NCBI GenBank assembly: GCA_963798805.1
Contig: CAWCVC010000011.1
Location: 434,001 to 498,000, forward strand
Direction: 5' to 3'
Length of the DNA stretch: 64,000 nucleotides
Origin: CAVZCK01 sp963798805
GTDB lineage: Bacteria > Pseudomonadota > Alphaproteobacteria > Rhizobiales > Rhodomicrobiaceae
Positions 34,103 through 43,620 of this stretch are shown here, piece by piece. The translations under genes were made by a program, and so were the position numbers. The stretch's first letter is position 1, and every line of letters begins with the position of its first letter. The notes beneath the pieces are model-generated. The model worked only from the letters and a program-made list of their open reading frames with translations, was not told where the DNA came from and searched no databases.

Positions 34103-35347
34103 ATGTCGCTTGCAGTCGATCTCGCCGATCTCCCCGCGCTGAAGCGCGACCTCAGACGGGCCGAAAGTCGGCGCCGCTGGCTGGCGATGGCCCTTGTCGC
34201 GCCGCTCATCCTTTTCCTTCTGCTGACCTTCGCTCTGCCGATTCTCGACATGCTGCGCCGGGCGGCGACGGACAGCGATCTGCCGACAGCTATGCCCCGC
34301 TTCTCCAGCGCCGTGCGCGATTGGGATCGGGCATCTGACCCGCCGGAGGCTCTTTACGCTGCTCTCGGCCACGATCTCCGGGCTGCCTACACGGCGCACA
34401 CGCTCGCGATTGCCGCGCGCCGCTTGAACTATGCCTTGCCCAATGGCCGCTCGCTGGTCATGAACACCGGACGCGCCCTGCGCTCGCTCGATGCCAAGCC
34501 TAGCTCCTGGCGTGTGAAGCTGGTCGGCATCGATCCGGCCTGGGGTGAGAGGCGGACGTGGATCGCGCTGGCGCAGGCCGCGGGGCCGCTGACCGATTTC
34601 TACCTTCTCGCCGCGGTCGATCTCGAACGCGACCCGTCCAATCGCATCGTCGAAAAGCCGGCCGACCAAAGGCTGTTCCGCCAGGTCCTGGCGCGCACTT
34701 TCGGCATTTCGCTGATTGTGACGCTGCTCTGCCTGCTACTCGGCTTCCCCGTCGCCTATCTGATCGCCAATCTCCCGGAGCGGCGCGGCAATCTGCTTAC
34801 GGTGCTGGTGCTCCTGCCGTTCTGGACCTCGATCCTGGTGCGAACGGCTGCCTGGATCGTGCTCCTGCAGGATCAGGGGCTGGTCAACCAGGCGCTGCAG
34901 GTCGCCGGCCTGACCGAGGCACCGATGCGCCTGATCTTCAATCGCACCGGCGTAATCATCGCCATGACCCATGTGCTCCTGCCGTTCATGATCCTGCCCC
35001 TGCTCGCCACCATGAAGGCCATTCCGCCGACCTATCTGCGTGCGGCGATATCGCTCGGCGCCCATCCGGCGATCGCCTTTCTACGCGTTTACCTGCCGCA
35101 GACCCTGCCGGGCCTCACCGCAGGCGCTCTGCTCGTCTTCATCATGGCGCTCGGCTATTACATCACCCCGAGCCTCGTCGGCGGCGCCGACGATCAGATG
35201 CTCTCCTACTTCATCGCCTTCTTCACCAATTCGAGCGCCAATTGGGGCCTTGCCGCTGCGCTGAGCGTCTTGCTCCTCGGCACAACCCTCATCCTTTACG
35301 CCGTCTATTCCCGCCTCGTCGGCATGGGACAACTCAGGCTGGGATGA
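34103..35347 (+). CDS. Polyamine-type ABC transporter permease (PotB-like), extended
   Basis: This 414-residue permease has a first TM segment (WLAMALVAPLILFLLLTFALPIL). A soluble insertion of about 145 residues follows, containing RSLVMNTGRALRSLDAKPSSW. The usual PotB core comes after it (LLTVLVLLPFWTSILVRTAAWIVLL; EAA-type loop RAAISLGAHPAIAFLRVYLPQTLPG). Typical PotB proteins are about 280 residues, so the periplasmic insertion is notable; related long forms exist in rhizobial transporters. It pairs with the PotC-like permease starting three bases after its stop. Confidence 0.88.
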   Translation: MSLAVDLADLPALKRDLRRAESRRRWLAMALVAPLILFLLLTFALPILDMLRRAATDSDLPTAMPRFSSAVRDWDRASDPPEALYAALGHDLRAAYTAHTLAIAARRLNYALPNGRSLVMNTGRALRSLDAKPSSWRVKLVGIDPAWGERRTWIALAQAAGPLTDFYLLAAVDLERDPSNRIVEKPADQRLFRQVLARTFGISLIVTLLCLLLGFPVAYLIANLPERRGNLLTVLVLLPFWTSILVRTAAWIVLLQDQGLVNQALQVAGLTEAPMRLIFNRTGVIIAMTHVLLPFMILPLLATMKAIPPTYLRAAISLGAHPAIAFLRVYLPQTLPGLTAGALLVFIMALGYYITPSLVGGADDQMLSYFIAFFTNSSANWGLAAALSVLLLGTTLILYAVYSRLVGMGQLRLG

Positions 35348-35350
35348 GCA

Positions 35351-36184
35351 ATGGCGTACCGCTCCTCCACGACATTGACCGAACGCATCGCCGGTATCGT
35401 GCTGATCGTCTCGGCGACAGCCGTTCTCCTCTTCCTGGTGGCTCCGATCCTGGCGCTTCTGCCGCTCTCGGTGAACAACAGCGAATTTCTCACCTATCCG
35501 ATGCGCGGCCTGACCTGGCGATGGTATGCCGAGGTCTTCGCCGACCCGAAATGGCATCTGGCGGTGGAGAACTCCTTTCTGATCGGCATCCCCGCGACGG
35601 TCATCGCAACGGTGCTCGGCACTTTGGCCTCCGTCGGACTGGCGCTCGCCGATTTTCGCGGTCGAGGGCTGATGATGGCGCTGATCCTGTCGCCGCTAAT
35701 CGCGCCGATCGTCATCGTTGCCGTTGGTCTCTATCTGTTCCTTGCGCCGCTGGGCCTGACGCAGACTTATGCAAGTCTGATTGCCGCGCACGCGGCCCTC
35801 GGCGCGCCGTTCGTCGTGGTGACGGTATCGGCGTCGCTGGCGTCCTTCGATCGCAATCTCGCCCGTGCCGGCGCCAGCCTCGGCGCTCGGCCTCTCCTGG
35901 TGTTTCGCAGGATCATGCTGCCGCTCATCGCGCCGGGCGTCGCCTCGGGCGCGCTGTTTGCCTTCGCCACGTCGTTCGACGAGGTCGTCACGGTGCTCAT
36001 GCTCGGCTCGCCATATCAGCGGACCATTCCGCGGGAGATGTTCAGCGGGCTGCGCGACAGCCTGAACCCGACAATAGCGGCGATCGCCGCCATGCTGACC
36101 TTTCTAGCCGTCGTCCTGCTGCTGACGCTCGAATGGTTGCGAGCCAGATCGGCACGCACGAGGATAGCGGCGCCGAAAATTTAG
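35351..36184 (+). CDS. Polyamine-type ABC transporter permease (PotC-like)
   Basis: This 277-residue permease has six hydrophobic segments and the EAA-like loop RAGASLGARPLLVFRRIMLPLIAPG, with FATSFDEVVTVLML after it, as in PotC. The length is standard. It completes the ATPase-binding protein-permease-permease operon. The gene converges on the sugar-acid dehydratase gene; the 141-bp gap between their stops shows only a weak hairpin. Confidence 0.9.
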   Translation: MAYRSSTTLTERIAGIVLIVSATAVLLFLVAPILALLPLSVNNSEFLTYPMRGLTWRWYAEVFADPKWHLAVENSFLIGIPATVIATVLGTLASVGLALADFRGRGLMMALILSPLIAPIVIVAVGLYLFLAPLGLTQTYASLIAAHAALGAPFVVVTVSASLASFDRNLARAGASLGARPLLVFRRIMLPLIAPGVASGALFAFATSFDEVVTVLMLGSPYQRTIPREMFSGLRDSLNPTIAAIAAMLTFLAVVLLLTLEWLRARSARTRIAAPKI

Positions 36185-36325
36185 CGGACAGCCCCGGCGG
36201 ATCGGCAAGCGTTTCACATTGTTCAAAGCTGAAAAAGCAGAATGAGTGTGAACCGGCCGCCCCGTATTTGGTGGCGCTGGCATACGGTTCAGGCGCATGA
36301 CCAATGGCACTCACCCCATCGTGCT

Positions 36326-38077
36326 TCAGAATATATCTGGCTCCGGCACGGCGGTGGTGCCGGTGAGGAAATCGAAGTCGCAACCCTTGTCGGCCTGGCT
36401 GACGTGCTGCTGGTAGAGAGCGGCAAATGAGCGTTCATAGCGCTTCGGCGGCGGCGTCCATTCCGCGCGCCGTCGCGCGATCTCGGCCTCCTCGACCAGC
36501 ATGTCCAGCGTACCGGCTTCAACATCGAGGCGGATCCGGTCGCCCGTCTTCAGGAGCCCGAGCGGGCCGCCGACGGCGGCTTCCGGCGCGACATGGAGGA
36601 TACAGGTGCCGTAATGTGTCCCGCTCATTCTTCCGTCGCAAATGCGGACCATGTCGCGCACGCCCTGCTCCTGCAGCTTTTTGGGGATTTGCAGGTTTCC
36701 CCATTCGGGCATGCCGGGCGCTCCGACCGGCCCCGCTCCCCGTAACACGAGCACGGTATTCTCTGTGACATCGAGGTCCGGATCGTCGATGCGCGCGCGC
36801 ATATCCTCCGGCCCGTCGAAGACGAGTGCCGGCCCCTCGTGGCGGAGAAATTTCCTGCTGCTGGCCGAGGACTTCATGACAGCCCCGTCCGGCGCGAGAT
36901 TGCCCTTGAGCAGCACCAGCGTACGGCCCTGCGACAGGGGCACAGCCGGATCGTCCATCGTCCGGATGACGTCGACGTTCCAGCATTCGGCGCCGTCAAT
37001 CGCCTCGCCGAGCGACCGACCTTCGATCGTCGGAGCCGAAAGATCGAGGGCGTCTTTCATCTGCGCCAGCAGCGCCTTGAGGCCGCCGGCAAAATAGAAA
37101 TCCTCCATCAGGTAGACGCCCGACGGAAGCAGATTGGCGAGCACCGGAATCCGGCCGGAAGCCTCCGCCATGTCCTTCAGCGTGAGTTTAATGCCGGCGC
37201 GTCCGGCCATGGCGATAAGGTGAATTGCGGCATTGGAGGAGCCACCGAGCGCCATGTAGGTGGCGATCCCGTTCATGAAGGCTTTGTGCGTCAGAATGTC
37301 AGAGGGCTTCAGGTCCTCCCAAACCATTTCCACGATACGTGCACCGGCGAGCGAGACGAGCCTGGGGTGGCCGGAATCGACTGCTGGAACCGACGATGCG
37401 CCGGTGATGGTCATGCCCATGGCGTCAACGATCGACGTCATGGTCGAGGCCGTGCCCATCGTATTGCAGGTGCCGGCTGAGCGCGTCATCCCTGTTTCGA
37501 GGTCGATCCAGTCCGCCTCGGAGATCTTCCCCAGGCGCAGTTCCTCCCAGAACTTCTTGGTATGCGTCCCTGCGCCGGTCTTCATGCCGCGCCACTGGCC
37601 GTTCGACATCGGCCCGGCCGGACAGAAGATCGCCGGAAGCCCCATGCTGATCGCACCCATCAGCAGCCCAGGAGTGGACTTGTCGCAGCCGCCAAGCAGC
37701 AGCGCGCCGTCGATCGGATGCGAGCGCAGGATCTCCTCGGTTTCCATGGCAAGGAAGTTGCGGTAGAGCATGGTTGAGGGCTTCACCATCACCTCGCCAA
37801 CCGAAAGCGCCGGAAGCTCCACCGGGTAGCCGCCCGCCTGCCAGACCCCACGCTTGGCAGCTTCCGCGCGGTCGCGCAAATGGATGTGGCACGGGCTCAT
37901 CTCGCTCCAGCAATTGATGATTCCGATCACCGGCTTGCCCATGAACTCCTCGCGCCGGATTCCCATCTGCTGAGTGCGCTGGCGGTGCGCAAAGCCGCGA
38001 ATGTCGCGCGAGGCGAACCATCGCTGGCTGCGCAAATCCTCAGGGCGCTTTCTGGGGCGGACGGTGTGGCCGGTCAT
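36326..38077 (-). CDS. IlvD/Edd-family sugar-acid dehydratase
   Basis: This 583-residue protein has the three FeS-cluster cysteines of the IlvD/Edd family: C56 in IINCWSEM, C131 in LGGCDKSTPG and C204 in SAGTCNTMGTAST. ALGGSSNAAIHLIA and ICDGRMSGTHYGTCILHVAPE are further family motifs. The N-terminus (FASRDIRGFAHRQRTQQMGI) and overall pattern match the pentonate/L-arabinonate branch rather than dihydroxyacid dehydratase. It should remove water from an aldonic acid to give a 2-keto-3-deoxy acid. It is third in the leftward LacI-enolase-dehydratase unit. A longer frame to 38398 overlaps the preceding gene and is rejected. Confidence 0.9.
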   Translation of the reverse strand: MTGHTVRPRKRPEDLRSQRWFASRDIRGFAHRQRTQQMGIRREEFMGKPVIGIINCWSEMSPCHIHLRDRAEAAKRGVWQAGGYPVELPALSVGEVMVKPSTMLYRNFLAMETEEILRSHPIDGALLLGGCDKSTPGLLMGAISMGLPAIFCPAGPMSNGQWRGMKTGAGTHTKKFWEELRLGKISEADWIDLETGMTRSAGTCNTMGTASTMTSIVDAMGMTITGASSVPAVDSGHPRLVSLAGARIVEMVWEDLKPSDILTHKAFMNGIATYMALGGSSNAAIHLIAMAGRAGIKLTLKDMAEASGRIPVLANLLPSGVYLMEDFYFAGGLKALLAQMKDALDLSAPTIEGRSLGEAIDGAECWNVDVIRTMDDPAVPLSQGRTLVLLKGNLAPDGAVMKSSASSRKFLRHEGPALVFDGPEDMRARIDDPDLDVTENTVLVLRGAGPVGAPGMPEWGNLQIPKKLQEQGVRDMVRICDGRMSGTHYGTCILHVAPEAAVGGPLGLLKTGDRIRLDVEAGTLDMLVEEAEIARRRAEWTPPPKRYERSFAALYQQHVSQADKGCDFDFLTGTTAVPEPDIF

Positions 38078-38103
38078 GAGCGGCTCATTCGCGGGCGCCG
38101 GGA

Positions 38104-39228
38104 CTAGATGCGAACGCGATAACGCGCAATATCTTGCTCCACATGCAGGACCCCTATACCCGGTCCGGCAGGCACTGCGATCACGCCTTCCTGCAGTGGA
38201 CCAAGCTGATCGAGGTAGATCTGACGCAACGGATTCGGATTTGCGTCGATCTCCAACACACCCTCCCCGCCTACGGCGGCAAGAAGGTGAAGCGAGGCAA
38301 CGAGGCCGACGCCACCGCCCAGCCAGTGCGGGCAATAGATGAGACCGGAAGCGACGGCCTTGCGGCAGACCGCCAGGCACCCCGTGATGCCGCCCCACTT
38401 GCCGATATCCGGCTGCAGGTAACGCAATCCCATCGAGGTGATCGCCTCCTCGAAGGCAGTCTCCCCACGGATGTTCTCACCTGCCGCGAGCGGTATTGGC
38501 GACCGGCGAGCAAGACCGGCCCACTGCGGCGGGGGAACATCGGCTCTCACCGGCTCCTCCAGCCACTCCGGTTCGAAGGGTGCGGAGGCGCGCGACATCT
38601 CGACCGCCGTCTCAACGTCCCAGGCCTGATTGGCGTCGACCATAAGTGGCGTGCCCTCAGGAAGCATCTCGCGCAGGACGCGCAGGTTCCGCAGGTCCTT
38701 TTCCCGCCCGAAACCGACCTTGAGCTTGAAGCGGCGGTAGCCGTCGTCATATTTGCGCTGCGCCAGTTCCTCGGGCCTGTCCGCATTGAGCCCGCTGGCA
38801 TAGACGGGAATGCTGTCGGCGTGTGCTGCGCCGAGATGGCGGTAAAGCGACTCGCCGGCACGGCGGGCGGAAAGGTCCCACATAGCCATGTCGATCCCCG
38901 CGATCGTCTGGGCTATCGGTCCCGGCTCGCCGCTCTGAATGGAAAGCACTTCGGTTCGTGCCGTGAGCTCGCGATAGAGTTCGGCCGGTTCCCGCCAGTC
39001 TTTTCCCTCAACCAGCGGCGCCATGGTCTCCTCGATCAATCGCGCCCGATGCTCTGCGCCGACGGAAGGAAAGTTACACCATACCTCTCCCCATCCCTCC
39101 GCCCCATCGGAATCGACGAGGCGTACAAGCAAGGCGGGCCGATCACGCATGACGCCGAAGGACGTGACGACCGGTGCTTCGATCGGAACCCGGTAGACCT
39201 GCGGTTCGATGCGGCTGATCCTGATCAT
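38104..39228 (-). CDS. Mandelate racemase/muconate lactonizing enzyme-type (enolase superfamily) sugar-acid dehydratase or lactone isomerase
   Basis: This 374-residue protein has the MR-type active site: K168-x-K170 in RFKLKVG, metal ligands D198 (MVDAN), E224 (WLEEP) and E251 (AAGEN), and the D274/H301 dyad (H301 in CPHWLGGG). K170 and H301 as opposing bases mark the mandelate racemase subgroup, which includes dehydratases of galactarate, gluconate, fuconate and other sugar acids, and galactarolactone cycloisomerase. It lies between the LacI regulator and an IlvD/Edd dehydratase. Two different dehydratase types in one unit is unusual and could mean parallel substrates or one racemase/isomerase step. 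Confidence 0.9.
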   Translation of the reverse strand: MIRISRIEPQVYRVPIEAPVVTSFGVMRDRPALLVRLVDSDGAEGWGEVWCNFPSVGAEHRARLIEETMAPLVEGKDWREPAELYRELTARTEVLSIQSGEPGPIAQTIAGIDMAMWDLSARRAGESLYRHLGAAHADSIPVYASGLNADRPEELAQRKYDDGYRRFKLKVGFGREKDLRNLRVLREMLPEGTPLMVDANQAWDVETAVEMSRASAPFEPEWLEEPVRADVPPPQWAGLARRSPIPLAAGENIRGETAFEEAITSMGLRYLQPDIGKWGGITGCLAVCRKAVASGLIYCPHWLGGGVGLVASLHLLAAVGGEGVLEIDANPNPLRQIYLDQLGPLQEGVIAVPAGPGIGVLHVEQDIARYRVRI

Positions 39229-39298
39229 TCACTCTGCTCCGATGGCGATGGAGATATCGGCCCGGGAAAGCCCACCCGCAGACTCACCCTGACGGCGC

Positions 39299-40396
39299 TT
39301 ATGCGAAGTGGTGGGAGGCCGATCTTCCCCTCCCTTCGACCCGATCGGGTGCGACGGTCGTGGACTCGCGGACGACGAGGGAGAAATCCACCTCGTGATG
39401 CTTGATCGCCGGAATGCCGGCGAGCGTCTGCACCAGATATTCGCCGGCGCGGCGCCAGATCTCGTCCGTCGGCATATGGATCGTCGTGAGGCTTGGGCGA
39501 AGATGGCGGCTCCATTCGAGATCGTCGAAGCCCACGACCGAGACCTGCTCCGGCACCGGGACGCCGAGCTTGTCGGCTTCCAGCAGCACGCCGTAAGCGA
39601 TGACATCATTGCCGCAAACGACGGCCGTCGGCCGGTTCTCCAACGACAGGAGATAGCGGGCAGCGGCCCTCGCCTCGTCAAGCTTGTAGTTGACCTGCAC
39701 GATCCATTCGCGCGGCGGCGGAATGCCCGCTTCATCCAGGACTTCGCACACTCCACGCAGGCGCGCCTGTGCACGATCGTTGTTGCGCTGCATGGCAGCA
39801 ACCATACCGATCTTGCGATGGCCGAGCCCGACCAGGTGCCGGGTGATCGTACGTCCTGCCTCGGCATTGTCGACGCCGATGCTCGGGTGGGGCTTTTCCG
39901 GTTCGTAGACACCGACATTAACGAAGGGGATCTCTTGGGAGGCGAGCAGCTTGCGCAACTCGTCGTGATGGCGGTCGCCGCGCAGGATCAGCCCGTCGAT
40001 GCCGCGGCTCACCAGGTTGCGTGCCTGCTTCAATTCAATGTCGAGATCGTACTCGTTGGTCGAAAGAAGCAGCAGATAGTCCTGCGAGGCGAGATAGCTC
40101 TGCAGCGCCTGCAGCCCCCGGGCAAACATCGCGTTGTCGACGGTGGGAATGATGGCGCCAATGGTCTTTGTACGCCGCACCGAAAGGGCACGCGCCGAAG
40201 CGTCGGGAATATAGCCCAGCTCCTCGATGATGGCCGCGATCCGCCCTCTGAGTTCTGGGCTTACCGCATTCGGCGTGTTGAGGAAACGCGAGACCGTGGC
40301 GGTCGAAACCCCGGCCCGTTCGGCGACCGCTCTGATGCCGACGGCACGCGTCTCGCGCGCAACGCTTCTGGTGTTCGTTTTGTTAATCGGTTTCAT
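39299..40396 (-). CDS. LacI-family transcriptional regulator
   Basis: This 365-residue repressor has the LacI DNA-binding domain (IRAVAERAGVSTATVSRFLNTPNAVSPELRGRI, with the hinge GYIPDASARALS). A periplasmic-binding-protein-like effector domain follows (IGAIIPTVDNAMFARGLQALQSYL to VSVVGFDDLEWSRHLRPSLTTIHMP). The ATG at 40396 follows GAGG and is preferred to an upstream ATG at 40486. It is divergent from a long ABC/catabolic operon and co-directional with two dehydratases. A perfect LacI-type palindrome lies in the shared promoter. The inducer should be a sugar or sugar acid of the encoded pathway. Confidence 0.93.
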   Translation of the reverse strand: MKPINKTNTRSVARETRAVGIRAVAERAGVSTATVSRFLNTPNAVSPELRGRIAAIIEELGYIPDASARALSVRRTKTIGAIIPTVDNAMFARGLQALQSYLASQDYLLLLSTNEYDLDIELKQARNLVSRGIDGLILRGDRHHDELRKLLASQEIPFVNVGVYEPEKPHPSIGVDNAEAGRTITRHLVGLGHRKIGMVAAMQRNNDRAQARLRGVCEVLDEAGIPPPREWIVQVNYKLDEARAAARYLLSLENRPTAVVCGNDVIAYGVLLEADKLGVPVPEQVSVVGFDDLEWSRHLRPSLTTIHMPTDEIWRRAGEYLVQTLAGIPAIKHHEVDFSLVVRESTTVAPDRVEGRGRSASHHFA

Positions 40397-40524
40397 GATC
40401 CTCGAAGCTGCCTCGGCACACGCCGCAGGTTTCACTTCTCGGTCGAAAATACCACGCGGCCGCGCGATTTTGCTACGATTTTTCATCGGCGAATTAAATT
40501 TCGCAAATGGCCTTTACAGTTAAA

Positions 40525-40538
40525 TGTAACCGGTTACA
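40525..40538. promoter_or_regulatory. LacI/GalR-type operator
   Basis: TGTAACCGGTTACA is a perfect palindrome with the central CG of LacI/GalR-family operators. It lies 128 bp from the LacI start and 70 bp before the divergent binding-protein gene. It is well placed to control both units through the adjacent LacI protein. Confidence 0.75.
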
Positions 40539-40608
40539 CTATGCGATGTATCACTGCGACCCCAAGGCTACAAGCATTTCAACGGGGTCCAGGTCTGGGA
40601 GGACAATG

Positions 40609-41934
40609 ATGCCATTGATCGTCGAAAGCCGAACTATGTCCACCAAGCGCGCCAGGTTCTGGGGCACGGCACTGCTCTTGGCCTGCTTGACCGCCGGCGT
40701 TGCTCATGCACAGAACTTCGACTGGAAGGCCCAGAAGGGCGAGACCATCGCGTTCCTCGCCAACAACAATCCGGTGGCCACCGCCATCCTCAAATACAAG
40801 GATGATTTCACCAAGCTCACCGGCATAAAGCTGCGCGTCGATACCTATCAAGAGCAGCAGATGCGCCAGCGCCTGCTGACCGTCTTGAACGCGCACAGCA
40901 ACGAGGTCGACATTTTCATGACGCTGCCCTCGCGCGAGGGCAAGCAGTTCGCTGCGGCCGGTTGGTATACCGACCTTAACCCGCTGGTGAAGAAGGAGGT
41001 TTCGCCCGACTACGACTTTGCGGACCTGAGTCCGGCACTCGTCGACGCTGCGACCTTCGATGGCGTCTTCACCGGCATCCCGCTCAACATCGAGGGGCCG
41101 CTCCTCTACTACCGCACTGACATCTTCGACAAGTGCAAGGTTTCGCCGCCGAAGACGATCGCGGATATCGCGAATGTGGCTAAGGCCATTAAGGCCTGCG
41201 ATTCCAGCATAACGCCGTTTGCGACACGCGGCCTCAAGCCGGCCCTGCCCTATACGTTCAGCGTCTTCCTGCACAATATGGGCGGTTCTTACATGAAGGG
41301 CGGCAAGTCGAATCTCTGCTCCGCAGAGGGCAAGAAGGCACTCTCGACCTATGCCAACCTCATCAAGGACTACGGCCCCCCCGGCGTCGTCAACTACAGT
41401 TTCTACCAGCTAACCGCGCTCTACCGGGCCGGGCGCGCGGCTATGTCGTTCCAATCCTCCAACGAGTTCCCGTCGATCATGCAGGGCGGTGCGCGGCTGA
41501 AGGATACGGCGATCATCCCCCTGCCGGCGGGCGATGGCGGCTCGCATCCCACCGCCATCGGCTGGGCGCTCGCGATCTCGAAGTTCAGTGCGCATCCGGA
41601 TGCTTCGTGGTATTTCGTCCAATGGGCGACGAGCCCCGAGATGCAGGCGAAGCTCGCGCTAGAGGGCATTGCGCCGCCGCGCAAGTCCGTTTCCCAGGAT
41701 ACCGGCTACCGCAAGTGGCTCGAGGCCGAGCCGATCCGCCAGCAATGGCAGCAGGCGATCGACCGTCTGGCCAAGGCAGGAACGTCGGAGGTCGGCTATC
41801 CGATCGTGCAGAACCCGCAATCGCGCGAGTTCATCGGACAGGCCGTCGACAGTATCCTGCTCGGCACGAGCTCCGTCGACGAGGCCTGCGCGGCCGCCGA
41901 CAAGCAGCTCGATGCACTGATCCAGCAGAAATGA
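40609..41934 (+). CDS. Sugar ABC transporter substrate-binding protein (family 1)
   Basis: This 441-residue protein starts at the second of two adjacent ATGs, six bases after GGAGG. A signal peptide ends after GVAHA (residue 34). The mature chain has the family 1 sugar-binding pattern: ILKYKDDFTKLTGIKLRVDTYQEQQMRQRLL and, later, GWALAISKFSAHPDASWYFVQWATSPEMQ. It is the first gene of the LacI-controlled operon and supplies the substrate to the permeases at 42739 and 43621. Confidence 0.9.
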   Translation: MPLIVESRTMSTKRARFWGTALLLACLTAGVAHAQNFDWKAQKGETIAFLANNNPVATAILKYKDDFTKLTGIKLRVDTYQEQQMRQRLLTVLNAHSNEVDIFMTLPSREGKQFAAAGWYTDLNPLVKKEVSPDYDFADLSPALVDAATFDGVFTGIPLNIEGPLLYYRTDIFDKCKVSPPKTIADIANVAKAIKACDSSITPFATRGLKPALPYTFSVFLHNMGGSYMKGGKSNLCSAEGKKALSTYANLIKDYGPPGVVNYSFYQLTALYRAGRAAMSFQSSNEFPSIMQGGARLKDTAIIPLPAGDGGSHPTAIGWALAISKFSAHPDASWYFVQWATSPEMQAKLALEGIAPPRKSVSQDTGYRKWLEAEPIRQQWQQAIDRLAKAGTSEVGYPIVQNPQSREFIGQAVDSILLGTSSVDEACAAADKQLDALIQQK

Positions 41935-41990
41935 CCTCAGACGACCATGGCCGGTAGACCGCCGGCCATGGCCCCCTTGCGACCAAGCAA

Positions 41991-42731
41991 ATGTCCCACA
42001 CCAGCCCTTTCAGATTCGAGAGCGACTTCCGGGCGGCCGTCATCGGTGGCGCTGGCGGCATCGGCCAGCCGATCGTCGAGCTGTTCGCCGCGCTCGGCGC
42101 CAGCGTGACCGCGACCGCCGTGAGCGACGCTGAGCTTTCCGCATCCCGGCTGAGCGGGCAGGACAAGGTAACGCTCAGCGTGCTCGACGTTAGGGACGAC
42201 GATGCCGTGGAACGGTTCGCCGCTCGTTTCGACCGGCTCGATGCGCTCGTCAATTGCGCCGGCATCCTGCGCCGCGACGAGGAGTTCGGTCGCGACGTCT
42301 TCCGCAAGGTCATCGATGTCAATCTGACGGGCACCTTCAGCGCCTGCCTCGCCTTCCGCCCTGCTCTTGCGGCCGGCGGTGGATCGATCGTCAATATCGC
42401 ATCCATGAACGCCTATTTGGCGCTGCCGCGTCTTCCGGCTTATTGCGCCAGCAAGGCGGGGGTGGTGATGCTGACCAAGAGCCTGGCGCTGGCCTGGGCC
42501 GGCGACGGCATCCGGGTCAACGCCGTCGCGCCCGGCTTCATCGAGACGGCCATCAATGCCGAGGGGCGCAAGGAGGTCGAGCACTATCGCCGCATCGCTG
42601 CACGCACCGCCTTCGGGCGCTGGGGGCAACCGGAGGAGATCGCGGGAGCTGTCGTGTTCCTGACTATGCCCGAGGCTGGGTATATCACTGGCACGGTGCT
42701 TGCCGTCGACGGCGGTTTCCTCGCAAGCTGA
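41991..42731 (+). CDS. Short-chain dehydrogenase/reductase (SDR)
   Basis: This 246-residue protein has the Rossmann nucleotide motif in AAVIGGAGGIGQPI, the NCAG strand, the catalytic Ser in VNIASMNAY, and the YxxxK pair in AYCASKAG. It ends with GYITGTVLAVDGGF. Classical SDRs of this size oxidise polyols or sugars, or reduce ketones, with NAD(P). Its position between binding protein and permeases of a sugar importer makes a first catabolic oxidation of the imported polyol or sugar likely. The nucleotide region lacks a clear Asp or Arg to decide NAD versus NADP. Confidence 0.9.
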   Translation: MSHTSPFRFESDFRAAVIGGAGGIGQPIVELFAALGASVTATAVSDAELSASRLSGQDKVTLSVLDVRDDDAVERFAARFDRLDALVNCAGILRRDEEFGRDVFRKVIDVNLTGTFSACLAFRPALAAGGGSIVNIASMNAYLALPRLPAYCASKAGVVMLTKSLALAWAGDGIRVNAVAPGFIETAINAEGRKEVEHYRRIAARTAFGRWGQPEEIAGAVVFLTMPEAGYITGTVLAVDGGFLAS

Positions 42732-42738
42732 TGGCGCC

Positions 42739-43611
42739 ATGAAGCAGAAAACCGAGGGTACCGGGATCCAGCTTGCAGCGCTCTCTGCTCCGGCGCTCCT
42801 CTTCACCGTCGGCATGATCGCCTTCCCGTTCTTCTACACGATATGGCTGAGCCTCCACGCCTTCTCGTCGACCGGCACGCCCCACTTCGCCGGCATCGAG
42901 AACTACCGCCACATGGTGGGCGACGGCGAGTTCTGGCATGGCCTCACCGTTACCTTCGCGCTCTACTTCCTGTCGCTCACACTGCAGCTCGTGGCCGGCA
43001 CCTATCTGGCGCTGCTTCTGTTCCGTTCCAAGCGCCTGCCTGGCATCATCCGGTCGCTCTTCATCTCGCCCTTCATGATGCCGCCGGTCGTAGCCGGCAT
43101 GATGTGGCTCGTCATCCTCGATCCCTCGCTGGGTGCAGCGAACTACATCCTGACCTCGCTGGGCCTTCCGCCGTCGGACTGGCTCGCCTCGCCCACCTGG
43201 GTGATCCCGACCGTCGCCCTGATCGACACGTGGCAGTGGGCGCCCTACGTCGCGCTGATCGTGTTCGGCGGCCTGCAGTCGCTGCCGCCGAGCGTCTACG
43301 AGGCCGCCCAGATTGACGGCGCCTCACGCTTCAAGGTGCTCTACCGCATCACGCTGCCACTGCTCATGCCGACCATCATGACCGCCACCATCCTGCGCAG
43401 TGTCGATCTCCTGCGCTTCTTCGACATCATCTACATCACCACACAAGGCGGGCCGGCGAATGCGTCGAATACGCTCAACATCTACGGCTTCCGTGTCGGC
43501 TTCGAGTTCTTCCAATTCGGCTATGCAAGCGCGCTCATGGTCACGCTGTCGGTGATCGTGCTCGGCGCCGTTCTGGTGCTCAACCGCATGCGCGCGGCAG
43601 TGACCTGGTAG
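42739..43611 (+). CDS. Sugar ABC transporter permease (MalF/UgpA type)
   Basis: This 290-residue permease has six hydrophobic segments. The EAA loop is in YEAAQIDGASRFKVLYRITLPLLMPT. FFDIIYITTQGGPANASNTLNIYGFRVGF is the typical C-terminal region of MalF/UgpA proteins. The ATG at 42739 lies seven bases after the SDR stop codon; a longer frame from 42700 would overlap the SDR gene. It pairs with the permease at 43621. Confidence 0.92.
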   Translation: MKQKTEGTGIQLAALSAPALLFTVGMIAFPFFYTIWLSLHAFSSTGTPHFAGIENYRHMVGDGEFWHGLTVTFALYFLSLTLQLVAGTYLALLLFRSKRLPGIIRSLFISPFMMPPVVAGMMWLVILDPSLGAANYILTSLGLPPSDWLASPTWVIPTVALIDTWQWAPYVALIVFGGLQSLPPSVYEAAQIDGASRFKVLYRITLPLLMPTIMTATILRSVDLLRFFDIIYITTQGGPANASNTLNIYGFRVGFEFFQFGYASALMVTLSVIVLGAVLVLNRMRAAVTW

Positions 43612-43620
43612 GAGGAGACG

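Noticed and set aside
36185..36325. Hairpin-like sequence (TTCACA near 36213 with TGTGAA near 36247) between convergent operons
   Set aside because: Only about eight pairs with mismatches and no T-run, so a terminator is not supported.
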